Shown: in pieces, positions 45,401 to 55,188 of the stretch
Layout of the letters: every line of letters starts with the position of its first letter
How positions within the stretch are numbered: the stretch's first letter is position 1
DNA from: Litoditis marina
Taxonomy: Eukaryota > Nematoda > Chromadorea > Rhabditida > Rhabditidae
Direction: 5' to 3'
Length of the DNA: 64,000 nucleotides
Assembly (NCBI GenBank): GCA_964036275.1
Contig: CAXIWQ010000162.1
Span: 22,620-86,619, forward strand
Program-made: the position numbers and the translations under genes
The notes under the pieces: model-generated
Seen by the model: only the letters and a program-made list of their open reading frames with translations
What the model was told of the DNA's origin: nothing
Database searches by the model: none

Positions 45401-48400
45401 TTTTAAACAGCCCATGTTTGGGAAACATGTATATTGGCGATGAGAATAATTTACTATTTTAAGTTCGGGCAACGAGCGTGAAAGTCAACGGAAGCACGAA
45501 GAATCTACTTCATGTGACCCCTATGAAACTGGTTGCATATTGCGCGACGCGCACCAGTCTGGGAGGAGCGATATCCGCAAGCATCAATCAACAGACGGGT
45601 GCCGATGACCTGGCTAATGGACCTGAGGTACTGATTCCCTTATCGCATATCGTGAAAAAATTCTGCTTAGAGTACCAATCAGTTTCGAAAAAACAACTTT
45701 TCCCACTATTAGTCAGAACATGTGGTGTTTTGCATTTTTATCCAGCCTCAGTGTACTGTTCTACTGCAATTTTCAGTTGGACCGAGTGATCAACCTGTGC
45801 ATTTCCAAAATAATGCCGGATGAGATCGACCTTGACGCGAACGAGCATCACACTAACATCCGAAGGGCAGTCATTGTTTTGGAGGCACTCGGCTACCCGT
45901 TCGCCATCTTCCATACTCACGATGGAACGAGTGAGTTTGCATTCATTTCTTTATCCAACAATATCTTCAAAAGTTAATGTGGAGTGGTCTCAGTTTCACA
46001 ACTCACAAAATATTTTACGTGTTCAGGTTCCGCTCGCAAAAGTTCCCATGTTCGTATGGCACTACTCAGTGGATCGGTCGACATATCTGATATAGTTGTA
46101 CGGCTGATGTACTGTGAAATCAACGAGACATTCTATACACTCGTGAGTTGTGGTGCAGAAAAGCATATCAAAACGTTTTTGCAGAGACCGTCTGACCCAC
46201 GATCAAAAACAAGTCAATCAGTAAATGTTCTAGATAACAAGCACTAGTCGCATTATTACTAACTGTAAATTGTTATTTTTGAATGTTTGAGTTTACACAA
46301 TGCGTAGCTTATTCATTCTTTATTACTACTTAAGTCGGCATTCGACAAATAAACTAGTTTGAAACATCACGTGTTGAATTATGTCGACGGCGGTGATAAT
46401 TGTGAAGGAATCGAAACGTGGAAGTTTTAGTGTATACGTACTTCATATTTTAGGTGAGAAGAGATGGTGTACAGGGACTGGACTGCACGGTGGCTTACTC
46501 TGGGTTGAACATCACGAACGCTACTATTTCGAGACGGCGAAGTAAAGAGATGCACGAGCTGGCCTGTCAAAAAATGTCATCGTTCTTGAAAAGAAGTGTG
46601 GAACGGTGTGATGGCTTCAGTTTCTACACTCCAACCACCATGAAGATGATCTGCTCTAACGCAGAAGAAGAAAGAGGTGATTACTATTCATTTTCTATAA
46701 ATTCCAGTAGTACGGACAGAATGAACATGTGTGAGAGTAAGCTTGCTGATTTGTGTTTACTATTTAAGTTCACGTTCACATGGTAGGATCACATTGCCTG
46801 TTTGACAATGACTAGTTTTTTCAGTAGCACACTTGGAAGAGGGATCGTTTGCGCTAGACGAGGAAAGCGGGCCTGATCTCGGATTGGAGCAGGAAGAAAC
46901 AGACCTAGACGATTTGATTGATCAAAACATGGACGATTTCAATGACACTGCTGGAAACAACACTACACTGCAACCAAGTACGTTTGTTTAAATTATTGGT
47001 TCACAAACATTTCCATACATTCTTGCAGCAATTACTAAATTACAAATTATATCAATTGTTTGGGTTAGACCTTTCACGCATGAAAACAGAAAACTCGTGA
47101 AAACAGTGCACTTTTCGACATCTTTCATTCGTTTTTGTTCAAGGGAACAGGAAGGAGAGTGAATCAGGTGAAGGAGATTCCGCCGACCAACCGGGACAGA
47201 TGAGAAACAGACAATTGTTGGCAAACAGAGAAGGCTATTCTGCTCGAGGTAAATATTAAATACTTGAATAACTATTTAAAAAATTTGGGTTATTGCTTAT
47301 TTGCAGTTATACACACTATAGTCGAGATATACTAACTTTCTTTGCTCTTCATCAATTTAAAATTTTGTGTCCGATGAATGAACTCAGTAGTCATTATTGA
47401 ATAAAGTCAGTAGTCAGTAGCCGACACAAGTTCACTTTGTTTACCTTTTCACGAATTGAAGGTTTTTCGAATGTAAACTATTTTTTAAGAGGACGGAATT
47501 GATGCGTCCATGGTTCAAGAATCTGATCCCAATGATGTTCCCGGCACCAGCGGCTGCAATATGTATTCCCATCATTCACAAGGTGACGAAATGGATTCAG
47601 AATATCGACAAGGTAAATAATTGGTTTTGTACTGTTTTAAAACAAATTGTCTGTTACTGATAGTTAAATTTGAATAATATAAAGCTATTCCAAAAACACA
47701 TAATTGTATTTTAGATGCCTGGTACACGGCCTCCCAGATTGCTAGGTGTGATCCAGCAAATGTTCCTGGTCCGAACAGCACCGAAGTGAATCCACCACAA
47801 AGACAAGGTATAGATTCGGTTTTGTATTGTTTCAGAACATTTTTTTTGTTACTGATAATTGAAGCTAAATATCATAAAGCAAAGCAAAAAAAGAAGAAGT
47901 TAGTTTCAGTTGCCAATTCAAATGAGTAATCAATGTTTGAACAAAACTTGAAAGGGAAAAACGTTTTGAGAATCGAAGCCATCCCACGTGTTCTAAATTT
48001 TTTATTTGATCTGTTCCTCAGTTTTATTCTCAAAATTTCAGATTTGCTCCATGAGGCGAAAATGGTTGATCTCACAGAAGAATCAAGATTGAGGAGAAAA
48101 GAAATGAAAGACCTCAAATGTGGCTATCATCAATTTGAAAATGGAGTGAAGGTGTGTGACATTTTTGGTTGTATAGTATAATTTTGCCCGCTTCTTTTCC
48201 TGCAACAATATTAGCCTCATAATACATTTTGGTTTTGATATCGAAAATGTACAAAATATTGGAAATTCAACATCGGTTTTACAGTTACTGGAGTTGGCTC
48301 TTGCTGATTCTGAAGACAACGACCCGTACGAACTCGCTCCAATCAGTAAGAAGCACAAAGATCTTGCCGCACTACCTCATAAGAACATTCAACTGGCCTT

Positions 48401-50901
48401 GATACAACACATTTCGGCATACTGGCCATGCATAAGGCCGATGAACATCAAGGAGCGAACACTTACTACGAAACAAGCTGGATCTGGTTAGTGAAAAGAA
48501 AACTTGTTTGTTGAATATTTCAATATTAAGAGAGCTGTCAGTATAACTAGTAAATACAAAAAAATAACTATTAATTACGAAAAACAGTCTTCTTTCTTTT
48601 TTCAAATGTAATTTTTGATCAATAATAATAGTGAGTCCTTACAATGAATTATTTAAGGTGTGGCGGCGACTTGTGACATTCCAAAAGGAAGCATCATCTG
48701 CTCCTACTATGGCCGTCAGATGTCATACGATGACAGAGACACGTGAGTTGATTCTTTCACACTTCATTTTCTAATTTTGACTGAATGAAATGGATTGGAA
48801 ACAGATTTTTAAATTTTCTGATCACAATGTTAGCTCAATTTAGATACGAGTTTGGCGTCCTGCAGTCAAAGAAACTTCACATGGATGATTACAAGATTGA
48901 AGATGATCTCAACAAAGTGGCCATCTTTGGACACACAGCGCTGGGAAAAAATCTTTCTCGAGGTGAGCACATGAACAAACTGCAAAATAGTAGTTTTCTG
49001 AAATCACCATGCCAAATTTATGAATAGTCGTGCATCCCTCATTTATCCACCCAATTCATTTCATGCGTTACTCATCATTTTTAGAAGACGGAGACAGCTG
49101 TGTATTTCTTGGCCACCTCATGAATCACAGCAAGATTCATTTCAACGCAAGAGTGATGAAAGAAAACGGTCCCAAGTCTGATCGTCATCGTTCAAGTAAG
49201 TTTCAGTACAAAACTTCTCACTCTTTGCTGACCAGTACCATAAAATAATTTGAAGGTTTCTGTAAATTTGGAACCCTTCAAAAGGTTACATTTATGATTT
49301 GCAGAAAATCGATCTTTAATGTGCATAACATTACTACCAACTGGCAATTATAGATCCCTACTGGCAAGTGGTATTCCTGAAAGCCACTCGGGACATCAGA
49401 ATGGGAGAAGAGGTGTTCTGGGATTATGGGAAGGCTTCGGATTTCCCCATACATCATGTATGCATTTGCATGAAATGCCAAGGTAAGAATGAGAATAACA
49501 GAAGGACTTCATGGCATTAATCAATTTTGTCCCAGATATGTTTAATCAACAATTTTAATTCGTCTCAGATATGTTTAATCAACAGTTTAACACAAGTTGA
49601 AATTGTATCGTGTTTTTAAGGACGTTGTCACTGCGGGAATTGCAGAGGAAACACCTTCCACAACAAAAACCCGAGGGAGACTATGGAGGCCTTGCTGGAA
49701 AACTACAGCAAAGACAATGTAAGTTTGTAAACACGTCGACTTTGTGTCGAGTTAATAATATGTTCCCGTCACCAAGAGATGTAGTAAATAATAGTTCCAA
49801 GTGCACAATCACATATTTATTTTTACATTGATTTAAGCAGTAGTTTGTCTGACTTAACAATAATATAACACTGAATAGAACATCACGTCAAACGTGTATC
49901 AATCAAATTGACCAAAACTGTAGCTGAAGCTGACACCACTTGTGTATGCAAAACTTGAATTTATTAGTTCCGACTGAAATTCACACAGTATCATGGATCA
50001 ATCTGTTATCCAATTTTCATTTTGCAGGGAACGGTTTACGCAAGGAAACCTCACCAAACCATGGCTAAAACTCTGCGAGGATTGTGTGCCGCAACTTTTC
50101 AAGGAACGGATCTGTCTCCAGTAAGTTTATTGGAACTATTCACATACAAGAGCGAACGTAAGAAAGTCAATTGTTGTTGATTTATTTCCATTAAATCTAC
50201 TCAGATTCCAATGAGCTAACTATTATCGTTAAATACACTCGGCCTTTCAAAACACTCAAATTATTGTACGGGCAATTGCAGGAGAAGGAAGACAAACTAC
50301 TGACATATCTCCAAGAAGACATTGACAACGACTGCGAACAGTTGACGCGCTTCCGTAAGAAAGCAGCCAAAACAGGAGGCGTGCCATCGGATGGGTTTTT
50401 CAACTTGTTCATCCAGAAGACAGGAGCAAATCCGAAGGTTTGTTGTGTCATAACTAGATTTGACAATAAGGAACGAGATTTGGTAGAGGTGTTTCGCGTA
50501 TTCGATATTTTCAGTAACTACTTAATAGCTCTCACAACTAATAATTAACCAACTTTTGAAGAGAAAAGTGGTTTAGAATTAGTGTCAAACCAATTTGGAA
50601 GGGTACCGTTCACTGGGCAGAAATTCTACCGAAGTGCAATTTTTTTAGGTTCTTCTGTGCAGGTCAGGCTTTGTTGTTTCATAAACTAAATTTCCAGCTC
50701 ATTGTGACTGGTCTTGCCGTATGGTTGAAGAACACTGTTATTGTTCTTTCGTCGAATGAAGGCCTGAGTTTCCATCAGTCGACAGCTCAGGATGCAGCCC
50801 CTGACGAGTTCGTTTTGATTCAGGCAGGTGTAGCCTATCGTTTAGTGCTAGCTGTAGATGCGTGTACATCTACTCTGTGCGTACCGTTAAATACAGCCTG
50901 A
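39459..50901 (+). CDS. Tyrosine recombinase-SET methyltransferase fusion gene, 37 exons
   Basis: Exons: 39459-39521, 39851-39938, 40047-40208, 40350-40465, 40645-40751, 40921-41019, 41145-41307, 41513-41707, 41897-42073, 42494-42573, 42680-42758, 42891-43009, 43073-43175, 43389-43511, 43794-43881, 44036-44112, 44330-44518, 44664-44801, 44950-45004, 45464-45627, 45777-45930, 46027-46142, 46454-46676, 46825-46977, 47144-47248, 47490-47612, 47715-47807, 48042-48151, 48285-48486, 48658-48742, 48844-48962, 49085-49195, 49354-49482, 49621-49718, 50028-50120, 50282-50437, 50698-50901. They sum to 4,659 nt with every junction in phase, giving 1,552 aa. Order: AT-hook (RGRGRP, 23-27), acidic stretch, zinc-finger-like CX2CX9HX3H (129-146), recombinase-like domain (about 260-700), a 250-residue region I do not recognise, acidic linkers, SET (about 1205-1385), C-terminal tail. 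Likely a nuclear protein. An earlier end at 46247 is possible (see findings). Domain calls rest on motifs only. Confidence 0.8.
40350..40654 (+). other. Zinc-finger-like segment of the recombinase-SET protein
   Basis: Exon 4 and the start of exon 5 encode FCEMCY..ITRHKSSH: Cys129, Cys132, His142 and His146. The 9-residue spacing between the second Cys and the first His is short for a classical C2H2 finger (usually 12). Crypton-type recombinase proteins of animals often carry one such finger before the catalytic domain. Confidence 0.6.
42494..44801 (+). other. Tyrosine recombinase domain (Crypton-like) of the recombinase-SET protein
   Basis: Exons 10-18. The pattern follows the animal C2H2-plus-tyrosine-recombinase proteins. 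A helical N-terminal part contains PSWDFTLHMAHTRITEL. The first catalytic Arg is in NGQRTEI (Arg515). A LIPFPNN strand region precedes SPEMIEYLYQY. Box II reads SVRNSAAN (Arg637), then MGHSIDTHKRY with His669 and candidate nucleophile Tyr677, the first residue of exon 18. The usual H of the HxxR motif is replaced, so activity is uncertain. If active, such enzymes cut and rejoin DNA through a phosphotyrosine; Cryptons move this way without terminal inverted repeats. The call is by eye and needs a profile search. Confidence 0.68.
43664..43827 (+). repeat. 82-bp tandem duplication across an intron end and exon start
   Basis: The segment with ttcgtttacag and ctttgtacgagtcccgaga occurs twice, so there are two identical splice acceptors (before 43712 and 43794). 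Using the first puts a stop in frame 12 codons later; the second gives the long reading frame. Confidence 0.85.
45005..45463 (+). repeat. Copy of the palindrome-bearing dispersed repeat in intron 19
   Basis: Contains aatggttccaaagtgtcaaa and the perfect palindrome tgtcagctgcagctgaca (45230-45247), with an imperfect second copy just before it. Similar to 34669-34990 and, in its first half, to 51515-51630. The intron is longer than its neighbours, consistent with an insertion. Confidence 0.7.
48285..49718 (+). other. SET domain with cysteine-rich post-SET segment
   Basis: Exons 29-34. The three SET signatures are present: GSGVAATCDIPKGSIICSYYGR, split here as GSGVAATCDIPKG (start) and ICSYYGR; LMNHSKIHFNARV (the NHS cofactor-binding motif); and GEEVFWDYGK with the conserved final Tyr. 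A cluster of six Cys follows (CICMKCQGRCHCGNC), fitting a zinc-binding post-SET region. These are the features of protein lysine methyltransferases using S-adenosylmethionine. The substrate cannot be told from the sequence. Confidence 0.9.
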
Positions 50902-52976
50902 TTGACTTGTTATTTCATGAAACTATATTTATATTATTTGATCTTTCTGAATGAGTAATTGATATGCTACTTTATCTCGATTAGTTATTGTTCTTGTATG
51001 AATCATTAAATGTTATTGTGTGATTACTGTCCACGTAAGGTGAATGTTGTTGTCTTATTAAAATAAGTGAAGGAGTTTTTCGAGTATAGAACGACGTGTC
51101 TTATGCTCTTGTGCAAATTTATCTGAATTCATTATTGTTTGAGTGTTCACAAATGTTTGTTGTGATTTCTGTTGAGTGGTTACTAATCACTTTGTTCAGA
51201 TTGATTATTTGTTCATACATGTACAGATTTTTCAAGTGTTGAATAATGTTTGAAATGAAAAATACTTAACCTCGGCGTTTTTTTTCAAGTTTGAGACATT
51301 AAGATGCTTAGATCTACAATATTCGATATCTGTTTCATTCCGAATCTGAACGCAAGTGTTGAAAAAGCATACGAGAAATTGTTTTCAAGCATACAAATGT
51401 GTTGTAGCCAATTTAATGGTTTCAAGCTGTCCAAACTGCCTTTTGGTCGAATATGAGTATATTTCATGTTCAACTAAGATATTCCAGCTATAAGAAACCT
51501 TGGAATCATTAGTTTTGGCTAAAATCTTCACAGTATTATTTGTTTTACCCCAATAAAACCTTTAACCAAGTTCTGGCCAATATAATGACTTCAAAGTGTC
51601 AAAACACCCCTTGTCAGCTCCCAGGGTTCACACAACATACACTGCTCTACAAAATATCCAAGAATCAGCCAAAATGACTATGTAGCACAATAGCTTAACA
51701 CTCAAACATATATTTTCCAGACCAAAACCCAGTTGTGGCTCTGGCCTAGCCAACACAATAATGTCGTTTTCAATACCGATACCTCCCCATAAGGTGTCAA
51801 TACTGTATTATGTCACTCTACCAGGAACACTACGTTTAGGCTACTCTCTCAGCATCAAGCATCGATTCAGCATGTAAACCCAGAATGGGAAGTCCACATA
51901 ACTTACCTGAATAACTCCCAACTATATTTTTTTCTGTTATCATCACTGTTGGTACGGTTCAACACGCTCTACAACATATGAAATAACTAGCAAATATAAT
52001 GTGTCAAATTTTCAGATATTGATCAATAATTACAAATAGCCCACTACTCCATTCACTATACATACGAGCAATCAGACCAATTTTGCGTCCATATAAACAA
52101 CGAATATCATTATATCATCAAATTAAGCGCCTAAAACTACCCTAACCCAACCGGAACCGCCCATAGTTGAAAATAGATCACAATTACACAACAATCACAG
52201 CTACAAATATACCTATGTCAGCCAACATACCGACCACCCTAACTTTGCTTTCTTCTGACATTAATTTTTTTATACTCGATAGTAACTTACAACATACACA
52301 AAAACCAGGCAATATAATTCATTAGAATCCAAAATATACATCATTAACCGTTCATATTAAACCTATTACTCCTCCCAAATATAACCGGGCTGGTGATCCG
52401 CTATACGGACTCGCACGATCTGTAATCATTTTCAATCAGTTTTGTACAACAAGATATTCAACTCCAATAATTCCCGCTACACCTAACATTTTCTACAACT
52501 TCTACACCATAGGGGACCGTTAGCGGCATTATAGCTCCAAATCCAATAATTAGAAGGTATGGTTATTTGACCTAACTTTGGATTGTGACATTAAATTTGC
52601 CTATAAATTACATTGCTAATACAAATTTGAACCCTCTACAACATATCGAAAAATCAAAAAAAATTATCATGCCAAATTTGAGATATGGTCCAATAACCCT
52701 CGTAAGGGAACCATCTAGTACTACATATTCTACATTTCCACCACATAACTAGCATAACTCAGCTTTCTGACTTTAGTTTTGCCTGAAAATTGGCCCACAT
52801 ATAAAATGAACCAAGCGCTACAACATATCAAAAAATCAGCCAATATAATAATGCCAAAATTGAGATACTAATTTTTAACCGACACAACTTGGCCTAAAAC
52901 GACCCACCAGGGTACCACGACCAAAGACCACTAAACACGACCCGTCACCTACACGACTATTTTTCAACGTATAAAT
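50902..52976. repeat. Degenerate repeat DNA downstream of the recombinase-SET gene (copy 1)
   Basis: 50902-51480 looks like ordinary 3' flank. From 51500 on, diverged copies of a unit with ctctacaacatat, aaaaatcagccaatataat and tgccaaatttgagata recur at about 51645, 51965, 52630 and 52818 with irregular spacing. 51515-51630 also matches the dispersed repeat at 45120. No gene is visible. Confidence 0.7.
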
Positions 52977-52978
52977 AG

Positions 52979-55188
52979 CATCATCTGCTCCTACTATGGC
53001 CGTCAGATGTCATACGATGACAGAGACACGTGAGTTGATTCTTTCACACTTCATTTTCTAATTTTGACTGAATGAAATGGATTGGAAACAGATTTTTAAA
53101 TTTTCTGATCACAATGTTAGCTCAATTTAGATACGAGTTTGGCGTCCTGCAGTCAAAGAAACTTCACATGGATGATTACAAGATTGAAGATGATCTCAAC
53201 AAAGTGGCCATCTTTGGACACACAGCGCTGGGAAAAAATCTTTCTCGAGGTGAGCACATGAACAAACTGCAAAATAGTAGTTTTCTGAAATCACCATGCC
53301 AAATTTATGAATAGTCGTGCATCCCTCATTTATCCACCCAGTTCATTTCATGCGTTACTCATCATTTTTAGAAGACGGAGACAGCTGTGTATTTCTTGGC
53401 CACCTCATGAATCACAGCAAGATTCATTTCAACGCAAGAGTGATGAAAGAAAACGGTCCCAAGTCTGATCGTCATCGTTCAAGTAAGTTTCAGTACAAAA
53501 CTTCTCACTCTTTGCTGACCAGTACCATAAAATAATTTGAAGGTTTCTGTAAATTTGGAACCCTTCAAAAGGTTACATTTATGATTTGCAGAAAATCGAT
53601 CTTTAATGTGCATAACATTACTACCAACTGGCAATTATAGATCCCTACTGGCAAGTGGTATTCCTGAAAGCCACTCGGGACATCAGAATGGGAGAAGAGA
53701 TGTTCTGGGATTATGGGAAGGCTTCGGATTTCCCCATACATCATGTATGCATTTGCATGAAATGCCAAGGTAAGAATGAGAATAACAGAAGGACTTCATG
53801 GCATTAATCAATTTTGTCCCAGATATGTTTAATCAACAATTTTAATTCGTCTCAGATATGTTTAATCAACAGTTTAACACAAGTTGAAATTGTATCGTGT
53901 TTTTAAGGACGTTGTCACTGCGGGAATTGCAGAGGAAACACCTTCCACAACAAAAACCCGAGGGAGACTATGGAGGCCTTGCTGGAAAACTACAGCAAAG
54001 ACAATGTAAGTTTGTAAATACGTCGACTTTGTGTCGAGTTAATAATATGTTCCCGTCACCAAGAGATGTAGTAAATAATAGTTCCAAGTGCACAATCACA
54101 TATTTATTTTGACATTGATTTAAGCAGTAGTTTGTCTGACTTAACAATAATATAACACTGAATAGAACATCACGTCAAACGTGTATCAATCAAATTGACC
54201 AAAACTGTAGCTGAAGCTGACACCACTTGTGTATGCAAAACTTGAATTTATTAGTTCCGACTGAAATTCACACAGTATCATGGATCAATCTGTTATCCAA
54301 TTTTCATTTTGCAGGGAACGGTTTACGCAAGGAAACCTCACCAAACCATGGCTAAAACTCTGCGAGGATTGTGTGCCGCAACTTTTCAAGGAACGGATCT
54401 GTCTCCAGTAAGTTTATTGGAACTATTCACATACAAGAGCGAACGTAAGAAAGTCAATTGTTGTTGATTTATTTCCATTAAATCTACTCAGATTCCAATG
54501 AGCTAACTATTATCGTTAAATACACTCGGCCTTTCAAAACACTCAAATTATTCTACGGGCAATTGCAGGAGAAGGAAGACAAACTACTGACATATCTCCA
54601 AGAAGACATTGACAACGACTGCGAACAGTTGACGCGCTTCCGTAAGAAAGCAGCCAAAACAGGAGGCGTGCCATCGGATGGGTTTTTCAACTTGTTCATC
54701 CAGAAGACAGGAGCAAATCCGAAGGTTTGTTGTGTCATAACTAGATTTGACAATAAGGAACGAGATTTGGTAGAGGTGTTTCGCGTATTCGATATTTTCA
54801 GTAACTACTTAATAGCTCTCACAACTAATAATTAACCAACTTTTGAAGAGAAAAGTGGTTTAGAATTAGTGTCAAACCAATTTGGAAGGGTACCGTTCAC
54901 TGGGCAGAAATTCTACCGAAGTGCAATTTTTTTAGGTTCTTCTGTGCAGGTCAGGCTTTGTTGTTTCATAAACTAAATTTCCAGCTCATTGTGACTGGTC
55001 TTGCCGTATGGTTGAAGAACACTGTTATTGTTCTTTCGTCGAATGAAGGCCTGAGTTTCCATCAGTCGACAGCTCAGGATGCAGCCCCTGACGAGTTCGT
55101 TTTGATTCAGGCAGGTGTAGCCTATCGTTTAGTGCTAGCTGTAGATGCGTGTACATCTACTCTGTGCGTACCGTTAAATACAGCCTGA
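52979..55188 (+). pseudogene. Truncated second copy of the SET half of the recombinase-SET gene
   Basis: Contains part of exon 30 (to 53029) and copies of exons 31-37 (53131-53249, 53372-53482, 53641-53769, 53908-54005, 54315-54407, 54569-54724, 54985-55188). All remain open. The only coding change I saw is Val to Met in GEEVFWDYG (g to a near 53700). There is no promoter, no start and no first SET motif, so it is a 5'-truncated copy. Because it lies in the same orientation downstream, exon 29 of the intact gene could splice into it or skip past it. Confidence 0.88.

Noticed and set aside
46381..46453. Separate start codon for a SET-only gene
   Set aside because: The frame from this ATG does not match exon 23 and no usable donor is nearby. 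A two-gene model remains possible only with another start.
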